The position numbers and the translations under genes are program-made. DNA of 12,772 nt, from assembly GCF_002410825.1 (NCBI RefSeq), contig NZ_DHOS01000013.1:1-12772 (forward strand). The letters are read 5' to 3'. The stretch comes from Proteiniphilum sp. UBA5384 (lineage in GTDB: Bacteria > Bacteroidota > Bacteroidia > Bacteroidales > Dysgonomonadaceae). The notes beneath the pieces were generated by a model, which saw nothing but the letters and a program-made list of their open reading frames with translations, ran no database searches and was not told the origin of the DNA. Shown here piece by piece: positions 1 to 8,843 of this stretch; positions within the stretch are counted from its first letter, which is position 1, and each line of letters starts with the position of its first letter.

Positions 1-68
1 AGTTGTTTGTCCGTAGTGCAGCCAATGCTCACAAATACCATCAGGAGGAGGGTGTAAAACTGTTTCAT
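1..68 (-). CDS. N-terminus of a lipoprotein, cut by window edge
   Basis: An ATG at 68-66 opens a frame that stays open to base 1 and encodes MKQFYTLLLMVFVSIGCTTD followed by Lys-Gln. This is a textbook lipoprotein signal peptide: a short basic start, a hydrophobic core and a lipobox Ser-Ile-Gly-Cys with the lipidated Cys at residue 17. The ATG shares bases with the TGA stop of the upstream GH76 gene (ATGA overlap), which implies translational coupling and membership of the same operon. The mature protein is outside the window, so its function cannot be read. From its place it could be another glycoside hydrolase, a phosphatase/nuclease-type lipoprotein or a glycan-binding protein. It is too short to be found by length-based gene calling here. 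Confidence 0.8.
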   Translation of the reverse strand, partial: MKQFYTLLLMVFVSIGCTTDKQ

Positions 69-1201
69 AAGAGTCCTTTTTTATCTAATAAAGCTGCGCT
101 TTCTATCAACATGCAGCCGCTGAGTTGTTCGGTTAATCCGACTGTTGTTCCGGGTTTTACCCTCCAGTTGGGACCAAAGAAGGTGCCCGGTTTTTGGGTA
201 CCCTGATTCCACAAGGTTTCCGCATTGAGTTTCATAAACTGCAGGTATCGTTTTTGTGCAGCTGCATCGAGTCTTTCCTGCTGTATCAGCTGAGTGAAAT
301 AACGGACGAAGATACCTTTGAAAAGGCCCCCGTCTCCGTTTCCTTCACTCTTGAGTATGGAATTGTCTACCAGGCTGCTGATGGTATAGTCTGCCGCCAG
401 TACAGCGTCGTTCAAATATGCTTTTTCGTTGAATATTTTGTGCAGTTCCACGGCGGCACCGATATAAGTACCCTGGTTATAAGTGAAGATCCACTCCTTT
501 TTGATTACTCCGGTACGTGCGTCGATATTATCGTACACCATCCCGTTGTTGGTATTTACCAGTGTTGTCTTCAGCCAGTTGTAAATCTTTACTGCCCATT
601 CCCGGTCTTCCGTATTCCCAAACTCCTGATAGAGCCGAGCCGCCAAAATAGCTGCTGGACCATTGGAACAGGCATTTTTACTATACTCCATTCCTTTTTT
701 CCAGGTGATACCTCCTTCAGCCTGATCGTTCCATCCCTGTTTGATATAGCCCCAGAGTTCGAGTGATGCATTCTTGTATCGTACATCGCCGGTGGCCTTC
801 CATGCACGCAATAGCGCCAGTGCATTCCATTCCATGTCGTCGTAAAAGTCATTTTCCCAGGTGTTTCCGTTGCGCACCTTCACGCCAGTAAACCATTTGT
901 CGAAATAACTTTTGTAGGTGGCGTCATTCGTTCTTGTGTAGGCGTCGATCAGGACATCGAGTGCATGCGCATTTGGCCAGTACTGAAATGTGGTATTGCC
1001 GTTGTTATTGGTATTGAAATACTGACCATTTGTATTCCAAAAAGAGGTTATTAATGCGTCACATCCGTTATTAGCAGCCTTGTTCCAGTCAATGGTTTCT
1101 TTGTTTCCATCGTCATCTCCCGAATTTGGAATATTTTCACTTTCACACGCGAACAAGCAAGGGATCATCGCCAGGAGAAGTATAAGATATTTATTGTTCA
1201 T
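65..1201 (-). CDS. GH76 family lipoprotein, probable endo-alpha-1,6-mannanase
   Basis: A 378-residue lipoprotein: the signal sequence MNNKYLILLLAMIPCLFAC has its lipobox Cys at residue 19, followed by acidic residues (Glu-Ser-Glu), as is common for surface-exported lipoproteins of this phylum. The rest is a single GH76 (alpha/alpha)6-barrel domain, about residues 37-378. The adjacent Asp pair at 121-122, in FYDDMEWNALALLRAW, matches the GH76 catalytic Asp-Asp motif. Other family-like segments are YWPNAHALD, EGGITWKKG, KNACSNGPAAILAARL and FTYNQGTYIGAAVELH. Known GH76 members hydrolyse alpha-1,6-mannosidic bonds in fungal mannan backbones. I chose the ATG at 1201 because it begins directly at the signal peptide and has an AGGA about 10 bases upstream. 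An in-frame ATG at 1282 would add 27 non-signal residues. The gene follows the second SusE-like gene after 195 bases and overlaps the next gene by ATGA. The exact glycan is inferred. Confidence 0.92.
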   Translation of the reverse strand: MNNKYLILLLAMIPCLFACESENIPNSGDDDGNKETIDWNKAANNGCDALITSFWNTNGQYFNTNNNGNTTFQYWPNAHALDVLIDAYTRTNDATYKSYFDKWFTGVKVRNGNTWENDFYDDMEWNALALLRAWKATGDVRYKNASLELWGYIKQGWNDQAEGGITWKKGMEYSKNACSNGPAAILAARLYQEFGNTEDREWAVKIYNWLKTTLVNTNNGMVYDNIDARTGVIKKEWIFTYNQGTYIGAAVELHKIFNEKAYLNDAVLAADYTISSLVDNSILKSEGNGDGGLFKGIFVRYFTQLIQQERLDAAAQKRYLQFMKLNAETLWNQGTQKPGTFFGPNWRVKPGTTVGLTEQLSGCMLIESAALLDKKGLL

Positions 1202-1251
1202 ATTTACTATTTCCTTTGTTTTTACCCAATCGGGCGTTAATTGTTTTCTTA

Positions 1252-1273
1252 TTTTCAGAGTGCAGTCTGAAAA
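1252..1273. repeat. Perfect inverted repeat upstream of the GH76 gene
   Basis: The arms TTTTCAGA and TCTGAAAA (8 bases each) flank a 6-base spacer (GTGCAG on the plus strand). The repeat lies in the 195-base gap between the second SusE-like gene and GH76, about 50 bases upstream of the GH76 ATG. In the minus-strand transcript it would form a small hairpin whose outer pairs are A-U only. It could be an operator, an mRNA processing or stability element, or a weak terminator separating the lipoprotein genes from the enzyme. The sequence alone does not decide among these. Confidence 0.4.
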
Positions 1274-1396
1274 GCTATACATTCACCCATAAAAATAGTT
1301 TTTCTTGATGCAATTAACAAAGAAAGCAAGAATGAAATTCGTTTTTTTGTCTAAACTATTTCACTCTTACTCTCTTTATAATATAATGAATTTTAT

Positions 1397-2539
1397 TTAT
1401 GGTTTGGTGATCGAGTGGGTATACGGCTTATCCGCCTGCAGATAAATAGTGTATATTCCGGGGTTATTATCAAAGTCGCCCATCAGTTTCCATTTGTTGT
1501 CCCATCTGGTTGGGTTCATCAGCTTGAGATAGTAGTAGGATTCAGGGCTTGAGGCTGTCGGACGCGAGTCGGTTTGATTCAGCGTACCCCATTCGAGTTC
1601 TTTCTCCTCTCCAGCTCCTGCATCTTCCTTCACAAACATTCTGAATTTATACCGTTCATCACGTCCCCATCCTTCTTGTTTAAAAGTAACTGTTTCCCTT
1701 GTCTGGAAAACTCCGTAACCTATATAGGGAATATCGAAAAGTATCTTTCCTTCCGGACTGAAGTAGAAGGCAACCCGCGTAACCTGCGTGACGGTACTTG
1801 CTCCGGTATTAAAGTCAAGAGTAATCCGATAAATTCCCTCGGATGAAACAGTTGATGTGCCTTCTTTTTTGACCAGATCATCTGCGATGGAAAATCTGTT
1901 TGGTGTACCGGAAACAGCATTTACAAAATAAAATGGTTTTCCCGCCTTCAGTTTGGTATACACTTCGAACTCGCCGGTGGATACTGCCTTCATCTTATGT
2001 GCTTTTACCGGGTCTGTACCTCCTTCAGAAGCTTCGCCAGTTACAAAAAGATCTACCGGGATATCCTCTTCGGCAAAACCGGCCAGGCGGGTAATTGTCA
2101 GACTGTTCTCCTGCGTCGCTTTAGCTGCGTGGGTGCCTTTCGATGAGAATACAGTCCATTTGATGGTTCCTGTGCTTGAAGGTTCTACGCCTGCCATTCC
2201 CATGATTTTGTTAAGCTGTTTGTGTGAAAGTGTAATATTGTTATTAAATCCGTTATTTCCGGAATAGGCTACATAAAGGGGATTTGAAAAATTACCATCT
2301 GTCCTGTCAAAAGCGATTTGATAGATGGCAGGACCACCGTCAATTTTTGCGTGTTCCCACTCAAAATAGACAGAAGCAGAAGCTGCGGGCAGAAGTTCAA
2401 TACTTTTTTCGTTCATCGGTTCAATCAACGTCTTTACTTCTGTAAGTGTCAGATCGGTTTCTCCCATGGAATCACCGCATCCGGTGAAAAGAACATGCAG
2501 TGATATGATCAATATCCAGTAAGTGGTTATTTTTTTCAT
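1397..2539 (-). CDS. SusE-like surface glycan-binding lipoprotein (second copy)
   Basis: A 380-residue predicted lipoprotein with lipobox Phe-Thr-Gly-Cys, Cys at 21. Residues about 30-152 form a SusE-type N-terminal Ig-like domain (EVKTLIEP, VYFEWEHA, TIKWTV, LTITRLAGFA). Residues about 160-253 resemble a SusE/SusF carbohydrate-binding repeat (DLFVTGEASEGG, GEFEVYTKL, GIYRITLDFN). Residues about 254-380 form a last beta-rich domain ending in KPYTHSITKP. Family members sit on the outer surface and hold glycan next to SusCD; no enzymatic role is expected. It begins 10 bases after the preceding SusE-like gene and matches it along the whole length, by eye near 40 percent identity, so the pair looks like an old tandem duplication. 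The ligand is not readable. An alpha-mannan is inferred from the neighbouring GH76. Confidence 0.85.
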   Translation of the reverse strand: MKKITTYWILIISLHVLFTGCGDSMGETDLTLTEVKTLIEPMNEKSIELLPAASASVYFEWEHAKIDGGPAIYQIAFDRTDGNFSNPLYVAYSGNNGFNNNITLSHKQLNKIMGMAGVEPSSTGTIKWTVFSSKGTHAAKATQENSLTITRLAGFAEEDIPVDLFVTGEASEGGTDPVKAHKMKAVSTGEFEVYTKLKAGKPFYFVNAVSGTPNRFSIADDLVKKEGTSTVSSEGIYRITLDFNTGASTVTQVTRVAFYFSPEGKILFDIPYIGYGVFQTRETVTFKQEGWGRDERYKFRMFVKEDAGAGEEKELEWGTLNQTDSRPTASSPESYYYLKLMNPTRWDNKWKLMGDFDNNPGIYTIYLQADKPYTHSITKP

Positions 2540-2549
2540 GATGCTTTTA

Positions 2550-3674
2550 TTATTTGATAATTAAGTTGTGGGTATAGGGCTTTCCGGAATTTAAAGAAAA
2601 CATAAAGTCGTATGTTTTATCACTCCATCCCGTGGTAGAAGGGCTTTTCCAAATTTGTCCGTCGGTCCACTGCTGTACGTTGTTTTTTTCCACCATATAA
2701 TAATAAGCTTCGTTCCCGGTTGGTTTGCTGTCATTGGAAGGCGCTCTCCACTCTGTTTCACCAGCAGAACTTTCCATCCTGAATTTATAGCGGTCGTCAT
2801 TATTGTCATTGCCGGTTAGGCCAGTGATGGTGTGGTTGGTCAGTTCCCATACGCCGAAACCCTTATAGGGCAGTTCTATCTTTCTTTGCGACCAGCATAA
2901 GAAGAGATTGACTTTGGTGATCTCCTTGACGGTAAATGCACCGATATTGAAATCCAGGTAATATTTGTAGATACCTGTTTTAGAAACAGTGGAGGTCCCC
3001 CCTTCAATAATTTTCTCGCCACTCAGTGAATAGACGACGGGTGTTCCCGTGGAAGCATTAGTGAATTGAAATGACTGACCCTGCGTTAAACGTGTGTATA
3101 CCTCAAATTCGCCATCATTTATTTTCTTCATCCGAATTGCTTTGGAAAGATCATTGCCAGCTTCAGTTGCTGTTCCGGTAATGAATAACTGTTCGGGGAT
3201 ATTGGCAAATCCAGCCAGACGTGTTACTGTGATGGTACGTTCCTGCTCCGCTTTTACCGGATTAATCCCTTTGGAGGCATATACGGTCCATTTGAGCGTA
3301 CCCTGAGCGGCCGACTCAATACCCGCCAGTGCTGCAATCTGGTTCAGTTGTTTGTGGGTTATGGTTGCGTGATTGCTGCCCCCATTGTTATCGGCTGCGA
3401 TAATAGATAAAGGATCGGAAAAATCTCCGTTGGCTTTATCGAAAGCGATTTCATAGAGTACTGCACCGCTATCTTCTGCTCTGGCCGGTTCCCATTCGAA
3501 ATAGAGCATGGCTGATGCGGAAGACTGGAGTACCAGTGTTCTTCCATCGGTCGGTTCGTACAGCGTTTTGACAGGGGTGACACCCATATCTCTGACTTCA
3601 CCATCGCTGCTGCATGCTAAAAAACCGAACACCAGGGAAGAGAATATAATCAGTTTGGTATATATTGTTTTCAT
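2550..3674 (-). CDS. SusE-like surface glycan-binding lipoprotein (first copy)
   Basis: A 374-residue predicted lipoprotein; the signal MKTIYTKLIIFSSLVFGFLA is followed by Cys21 and the serine/acidic stretch SSDGEVRD. Domain layout: SusE-type Ig-like domain at about 30-152 (PVKTLYEP, YFEWEPA, TLKWTV, ITVTRLAGFA), a SusE/SusF-like binding module at about 160-252 (QLFITGTATEAG, GEFEVYTRL, GIYKYYLDFN), and a C-terminal beta-rich module at 253-374 (PYKGFGVWEL, DDRYKFRM, SKPTGNEAYYYMVE, GKPYTHNLIIK). The many aromatic residues in the last module could form a sugar platform. It starts 33 bases after the SusD stop and 10 bases precede the paralogous next gene, so it is co-transcribed. Role: binding glycan at the cell surface beside SusCD. 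The ligand is inferred, not seen. Confidence 0.86.
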   Translation of the reverse strand: MKTIYTKLIIFSSLVFGFLACSSDGEVRDMGVTPVKTLYEPTDGRTLVLQSSASAMLYFEWEPARAEDSGAVLYEIAFDKANGDFSDPLSIIAADNNGGSNHATITHKQLNQIAALAGIESAAQGTLKWTVYASKGINPVKAEQERTITVTRLAGFANIPEQLFITGTATEAGNDLSKAIRMKKINDGEFEVYTRLTQGQSFQFTNASTGTPVVYSLSGEKIIEGGTSTVSKTGIYKYYLDFNIGAFTVKEITKVNLFLCWSQRKIELPYKGFGVWELTNHTITGLTGNDNNDDRYKFRMESSAGETEWRAPSNDSKPTGNEAYYYMVEKNNVQQWTDGQIWKSPSTTGWSDKTYDFMFSLNSGKPYTHNLIIK

Positions 3675-3707
3675 TTTATGCTGTTTTAGATATGTGCCAT
3701 AAGTCTG

Positions 3708-5324
3708 TTAATATTCCGGATTCTGAGTAAGATTCTTATTAATATCGCGTTGTGATTGAGGAATAGCAAATAAGTAATCTCTCTCCTTGTTGAACCTTCT
3801 TTGATCCAGCGTAATGTACTGGGTATTTCCTGCAGCAAACTTGGCTCCTCTGGGAGTCCCATTCATCACCGTTTCGATGGTTCCCCAACGGCGGATGTCA
3901 AAGATGCGCAGCCCTTCAATTGCCAACTCACAGCGGCGTTCGCGGCGAATAAGATCCCGCAGGTTACCGGTCGGGTAATTGAGCGCTGAGGCATCACTAA
4001 ATCCGGCACGTTGCCGTAAGGAACGGATGGTCTGATTCCATACCGTTTCATTGAATTCTCCCAATTCATTTTTCGCTTCGGCATACATCAGCAACACGTC
4101 TGCATAGCGCATTAAAATTAGATTCAATCCCGCTGCCATTCCTTCCGGCGCTGTGGGATCGTAATATTTTCTGATATAATATCCCGTGGCGGTTGAGTTC
4201 TGTCCTGGACCTGCATATTCGTCCAGATTGGATACACCCGCACTTTTTGAGGATCCCGGTTTGATGTAAATGGTCGAGGTAGATCCGTTGGCTTTCTTCC
4301 ATTGGTAACCATGATAGACAATGGTCGCGTCAAAGCGGGGATCTCTGTTCAGATAGGGCTCGTCTTCGCTGTACCCGGAACCACTTTCATGGATGGTCTT
4401 TCCGTTCTTCATCACGTAATCATCTACCAGTTCTTGTGTGGGGGCAAAAGCATTGATACGTCCCCCCACAGTCAGCGGGATGGCATCGTACATTTCAGAC
4501 CATGTCCTCAGGCTAAGGGTATAGCCCATATCGAGTATGACCTCATCATTTTGTTCATTTTCGGGCAGAAAGAGTTCCTCGTAGCTGGGAAATAATTGAT
4601 ATTGGCCGTAGTTACCGTTGATGATTTTACCGGTGACAGAGGCCACGTTTGCCCAATCGTTTTCATAGAGGTAGGTACGTGCCAGCAAGGTCATCGCGGC
4701 ACCTTGTGTGATTCTCCCTTTATCTTTATCTCCATATTCTCCTTTTTTAGGAAGCTGACCGACAATAGCATTCAATTCTTCCCTTACAAAATTAATTACT
4801 TCAGTTTTAGCTGTCCTTTCAATGCTGTTTGCTTCCTGCAGTGTTATGTTGTAATCAAAAAAAGGAACATCGCCGTAATGATTGGTTAACCGGAAAAACA
4901 AACTTGCACGGATGAATCGGATTTCTGCTTTCATTCGTTCCTTAGTTCCGGGATCCATGTTCGGAACCAGATCCACGTTGTCGAGGAAAATATGGCAGGT
5001 CTTGATTCCTTCATAACAGTTCTTCCACTCATTGGCAAAACGGCCTAATGCTGCATCAGCCTGTCCCGAAGTGATTATTTTCTCATCGGTATTTCCTCTT
5101 CCTTCGTAAAGGTTATCTGTAAGCCGCTCATTGGCGAAAAAGTAATTGGCACCAAACATTTGACTGTAAGCCATGTTGAGTACTGCAGCCGCCTTGTCGG
5201 TGGATGTCCAGTAATTGGCGTCTGTGAATTTGTTGGTCGGCGCCAGATCCAGGTCGTTACAGGACAGGAAAGCAACGGCCATAGTAAAAATGATGATAAT
5301 ATATTGTAGGTTTTGTGATTTCAT
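3708..5324 (-). CDS. susD: SusD/RagB-family outer-membrane glycan-binding lipoprotein
   Basis: A 538-residue lipoprotein: the signal sequence ends in Ala-Phe-Leu-Ser-Cys with Cys22, then NDLDLAPTNKFTDANYW, a typical SusD start. SusD proteins form the lid over the SusC barrel and bind the oligosaccharide. Family features visible are the helical TPR-like N-terminal part (ALGRFANEWKNCYEGIKTCH; KAEIRFIRASLFFRLTNHYG), ADVLLMYAEAKNELGEFN, the conserved C-terminal signature of alternating Arg/Glu ending FDIRRWG at about 459-481, and the terminal QNPEY, which resembles the usual SusD ending. Length is normal for the family. The gene begins 12 bases after the SusC stop, the standard tight susC-susD pairing. 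The gene symbol is used in the family sense; this is a SusD homologue and not the starch-system protein itself. Confidence 0.96.
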   Translation of the reverse strand: MKSQNLQYIIIIFTMAVAFLSCNDLDLAPTNKFTDANYWTSTDKAAAVLNMAYSQMFGANYFFANERLTDNLYEGRGNTDEKIITSGQADAALGRFANEWKNCYEGIKTCHIFLDNVDLVPNMDPGTKERMKAEIRFIRASLFFRLTNHYGDVPFFDYNITLQEANSIERTAKTEVINFVREELNAIVGQLPKKGEYGDKDKGRITQGAAMTLLARTYLYENDWANVASVTGKIINGNYGQYQLFPSYEELFLPENEQNDEVILDMGYTLSLRTWSEMYDAIPLTVGGRINAFAPTQELVDDYVMKNGKTIHESGSGYSEDEPYLNRDPRFDATIVYHGYQWKKANGSTSTIYIKPGSSKSAGVSNLDEYAGPGQNSTATGYYIRKYYDPTAPEGMAAGLNLILMRYADVLLMYAEAKNELGEFNETVWNQTIRSLRQRAGFSDASALNYPTGNLRDLIRRERRCELAIEGLRIFDIRRWGTIETVMNGTPRGAKFAAGNTQYITLDQRRFNKERDYLFAIPQSQRDINKNLTQNPEY

Positions 5325-5336
5325 AAAAAATAAATA

Positions 5337-8300
5337 TTAAAATTCAATATCTAATCCAAATCCGTAATAGACAAGTGTTGGGTAGTTTCGTGCACTGTTG
5401 GCACCCACACCACCTATACCTCCCATGTTATTGCCAAACTCGGACGATTCAGGGTCGATGAACGAATTTTTGGTCAGTGTTAACGGATTTTGTGCATTTG
5501 CGCTGACGCGTAATTTCTGAATACCTATCCTGTTTGTGAGTTGCTTCGGCAAAGTATATCCCAATTGAATATTTTTTATACGCAAATAAGCGCCATTCAG
5601 CAGATATATATCGGTCCCGGCTCTTCCCCAGTTATTGCTGCTCGAAGGTGAACTTGGAGCAATTAATCTGGGCCATCTGGCATTGGGATTTGTTGGTGTC
5701 CAAAAGTCGAGTTGGTGTTTATAAATAGCATAGGAATAGTTGGAGTGGAATGGTTCAATGAGTTCCCCGCGTATATACATGTCTCTTTTTCCAACCCCCT
5801 GAAGAAGTAGGTTGAAATCAAAGTTCCTATATTGTAGATCATACGTAAAACCAAAGGTATATCTCGGAAATGCATTGCCCAGAACCACACGATCTTTCTC
5901 GTCGATCACGTTGTCTTTGTTTTGGTCCACATACTTGACATCACCTGGTTGCACAATCGCTCCCACAGGTAGCGCGCTGTTTGTGATCTCCTCGGTACTC
6001 TGGAAATATCCGTCGGTTTTGTAGCCGAAATATGAACCGAGCGCCTCACCTTCACGGATTATTTTATACATCTGGTCGCTCTTGTCAATCCGTTCTTTTC
6101 CTCCAAAATCAGTGATTTTATTTTTAGAATCTGAGAAATTAAGATTGAAATTATGACTGAATGCACCGGACTGTAAGCGGTAATTAATTGTAGCCTCCCA
6201 TCCATGATTCTTCATCTCTCCTGCGTTTTCATTGGCTGCAGAGCTGCCAAACAGGGTAGATACTTCCGGAGCCAACAAAATATCCCATGTCCGTTTGCTA
6301 AAATAATCGAGTGATACAAAAAGGTTGTTATTAAAAAAACCTGCATCCACGCCGATGTTTAAATTTCCTGATTTTTCCCACGTCAAGTTCGGATTTCCAT
6401 AGGTAAATCCTGTTCCCGGGACCGCTTCATTGTTGAATACATAGGTGTTAGTATACATTTGATATACTGTTTGATAGGAGTAGTTGGCCACATTTTGATT
6501 CCCCAATACGCCATATGAGACCCTTAATTTCAAGTCGCCCACATTGTCCCGGTAGTTTTCCATAAAATATTCCTCCGACACTCTCCATGCCCCGGAAAAG
6601 GAAGGGAAAAAGCCCCATCTGTTTTCTTTGGCAAACTTGGACGAACCATCATAACGAAACGAAAAGTCTCCGTAGTATTTGTCTAAATAGTTATACCCCA
6701 AGCGCCCAAAGAGAGAGGTGATGCTGGTTTGATTGGTGGCCGGATTGTTTCCCTCGGCACCGTTGGAAGTAAAGTTACCTGTATCCTGTTCAGCTTCATC
6801 GGTGGTAGGTAATCCCAGATCGGGATCCGTGAATTTCCATGCGATGCGGCTGGCCTTGTAGGTATAAGATTCATTGGAGGTACCCAACAGCCCCGTTACA
6901 TTATGAACGTCGTTGAAGGTACGCTCATAATCCAGTAGAAATTGAGTGCTGAGGGTATATCGTTTGTTATTGTAATCTTCCGTCAGTCGGTTCGGATTGA
7001 TGTTTACTACCGGTGTTTCCAAATTGTTACGGGAATAAAGGGGTACCATGATGTCTCTCCTGAACCGGTGGTGCTGTGTGAGGTCAAGTCCAACCAGTCC
7101 TTTTGCTGTCAGGCCGGCACCAAGACTGTAATCAACGTTCAGGCTACCTATAAAATTGTCTTCATCCTTTTTCTCATATCCGCCCTCTTTTAATTTTGCC
7201 ATTGTATTGTCATCGCCGATAATATCATTGATCAGATATTTTCCGTCCTGCTCAAATTGGTAGTAATAATAGGGAGGTATACGTGAAGAGTTGATAATGG
7301 TGTTCCCCGTTCCGCCGGCAATGGTCCTCTCATTTCTGCGGTTATATGCCATCAGTGAAGTTATTTTAAAGCGATTATACTCTGTTGTGAGATTAGATCG
7401 GAAGTTATACCTCTCCAGACCGAATCCTCCCACGAAGTTGCTCTCCTGATTCAGGTAGCCGGCTGAAACCATATAAGTGGTATTCTCATTACCTCCGGAG
7501 ACATTCAGGTTATAATTCTGCTGTAACCCCTTTTGCATGATTTTATTGAAATACCAGTACTCTTCACTGCGATGCTCATAAAGGTCCCTGATTTGTGCCG
7601 GTGTATAGACCGGGGCACTACCTGCATTCATGTTTGCCTGATTACGGTACATGGCATTCTGCCATCCTTCTACGGGTTGGTACAAAATGTCCGGATCCTG
7701 ATAACCCACCAGGCCGTTCAGACGGACTACCGGCTTATTCATTTTTGAGCCTTTCTTGGTAGTAACCAGTATTACACCATTTGCAGAGCGTGAACCGTAG
7801 ATAGCTGCACTACCGGCATCCTTCAGAACCGATACGTTTTCTATGTCATTCTGATTGATGCTGTTGAGAGTGTTTGACGAGGAAATTAGCCCGTCAATGA
7901 CAATCAGTGGATCGTTGTTCCCCATTGTGCTGACACCTCTAATGTTGATGCTAAGGTTATTGTCATTTGGGTTCATGTTCTTCTGTTGAATGATCAGGTT
8001 CGCTGATGCTCCCTGCAAAGCTTGCATTGCATTACTCACCGGCCTGTCTTCAAACATCTTGGAATTTACCTGGTCAACAGCACCCGTGATGCTTTTGCGT
8101 TGCCGGGTACCGTAGCCAATTACAACCAGTTCATCCAGGGCTTTGGTATCTTCCCGCAGGATAATATTGAATCGTGTAGTTCCTGTTGTCCCGATGGTTT
8201 GTTCCAAATATCCAATATAAGATATCCTGATGGATGCATTATTATCTACCATCATTGAGAAGTTCCCGTCGATATCTGTCACGGTACCATTCGTAGTGCC

Positions 8301-8792
8301 AATTTCCACCACGTTTGCTCCAATGATGGATTCTCCTCTGGCATCGGTCACATTACCGGATATCTGTTTTTTTACAGGCTGCTGGAAAATAGTGGTTGCA
8401 GGTGCCACAGTCGCTTTTGTGGCCTCTTCTTTCAATGCATAGACTACGATTTGCTTGTCCAGTATCTTGTATGTAAGCCCCGTGTCGGAAAGCAGATTGT
8501 GCAGTAGGTCGGCTACATTTTCCGATTCTGCTTTCAGGTCGATCTTCTTGTTAATCATTTTTTCACTGTTGTCCGAAAAAACGAAGATATAGTCGCTGTT
8601 TTGTTCAATTTCCCTGCATACCTCCCTGATGGAGGTTGATCTCAGGTTGAAGTTAAAAACCTGGGAGTAACTGGTTGCTGCCTGAGAAAACATGAGGCTG
8701 CAAAGTAAGAAAAACAGGGTTGTTTTCATGATTCTTAACGTCTGTTTAAATGTATTGCGATGAGTTTTATCCGCAATAATGTATTTATTCAT
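5337..8792 (-). CDS. susC: SusC/RagA-family TonB-dependent transporter with STN domain
   Basis: A 1151-residue outer-membrane importer of oligosaccharides powered by TonB. The order is: signal region to about residue 45 (core TTLFFLLCSLMFSQAATSYS); STN signalling domain at 47-119 (FNFNLRSTSIREVCREIEQN; GLTYKILDKQIVVYAL); carboxypeptidase-regulatory-like beta-sandwich at 143-213 (ISGNVTDARGESIIGANV); TonB-box-like LDELVVIGYGT at 219-229; plug at about 234-345 (PLIVIDGLI; VSVLKDAGSAAIYGSRSANG); then the barrel, ending in an aromatic residue (LDIEF). The STN domain is the hallmark of transporters that signal to FecR-type anti-sigma factors, which fits the two genes upstream. The ATG at 8792 is my choice. 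A TTG four codons earlier (8804) is less likely, and an ATG at 8729 directly before the hydrophobic core would shorten the protein to 1130 residues. The susD gene follows after 12 bases. Confidence 0.96.
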   Translation of the reverse strand: MNKYIIADKTHRNTFKQTLRIMKTTLFFLLCSLMFSQAATSYSQVFNFNLRSTSIREVCREIEQNSDYIFVFSDNSEKMINKKIDLKAESENVADLLHNLLSDTGLTYKILDKQIVVYALKEEATKATVAPATTIFQQPVKKQISGNVTDARGESIIGANVVEIGTTNGTVTDIDGNFSMMVDNNASIRISYIGYLEQTIGTTGTTRFNIILREDTKALDELVVIGYGTRQRKSITGAVDQVNSKMFEDRPVSNAMQALQGASANLIIQQKNMNPNDNNLSINIRGVSTMGNNDPLIVIDGLISSSNTLNSINQNDIENVSVLKDAGSAAIYGSRSANGVILVTTKKGSKMNKPVVRLNGLVGYQDPDILYQPVEGWQNAMYRNQANMNAGSAPVYTPAQIRDLYEHRSEEYWYFNKIMQKGLQQNYNLNVSGGNENTTYMVSAGYLNQESNFVGGFGLERYNFRSNLTTEYNRFKITSLMAYNRRNERTIAGGTGNTIINSSRIPPYYYYQFEQDGKYLINDIIGDDNTMAKLKEGGYEKKDEDNFIGSLNVDYSLGAGLTAKGLVGLDLTQHHRFRRDIMVPLYSRNNLETPVVNINPNRLTEDYNNKRYTLSTQFLLDYERTFNDVHNVTGLLGTSNESYTYKASRIAWKFTDPDLGLPTTDEAEQDTGNFTSNGAEGNNPATNQTSITSLFGRLGYNYLDKYYGDFSFRYDGSSKFAKENRWGFFPSFSGAWRVSEEYFMENYRDNVGDLKLRVSYGVLGNQNVANYSYQTVYQMYTNTYVFNNEAVPGTGFTYGNPNLTWEKSGNLNIGVDAGFFNNNLFVSLDYFSKRTWDILLAPEVSTLFGSSAANENAGEMKNHGWEATINYRLQSGAFSHNFNLNFSDSKNKITDFGGKERIDKSDQMYKIIREGEALGSYFGYKTDGYFQSTEEITNSALPVGAIVQPGDVKYVDQNKDNVIDEKDRVVLGNAFPRYTFGFTYDLQYRNFDFNLLLQGVGKRDMYIRGELIEPFHSNYSYAIYKHQLDFWTPTNPNARWPRLIAPSSPSSSNNWGRAGTDIYLLNGAYLRIKNIQLGYTLPKQLTNRIGIQKLRVSANAQNPLTLTKNSFIDPESSEFGNNMGGIGGVGANSARNYPTLVYYGFGLDIEF

Positions 8793-8843
8793 ATTTTTGT
8801 ACAATTTAATTATTATTGGACTAAGAAAATTAAATTACTCAGC

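Noticed and set aside
3..206. Plus-strand open frame of 67 codons at the left edge
   Set aside because: It runs antisense to the GH76 C-terminus and to the newly seen lipoprotein start, and its peptide has no family features.
194..766. Plus-strand open frame of 190 codons
   Set aside because: It is fully antisense to the GH76 gene, which has a clear family match and catalytic motif; no sign of coding on the plus strand.
8793..8804. TTG start four codons upstream for SusC
   Set aside because: The ATG at 8792 gives the same signal region without a rare start codon and without any ribosome-binding advantage for TTG.
8793..8843. Primary-sigma promoter for susC
   Set aside because: The best -7-like string (TTAAATTG on the minus strand) misses two of six defined bases and has no -33 TTTG at the right distance; the operon may use the ECF sigma, whose motif I cannot assign.
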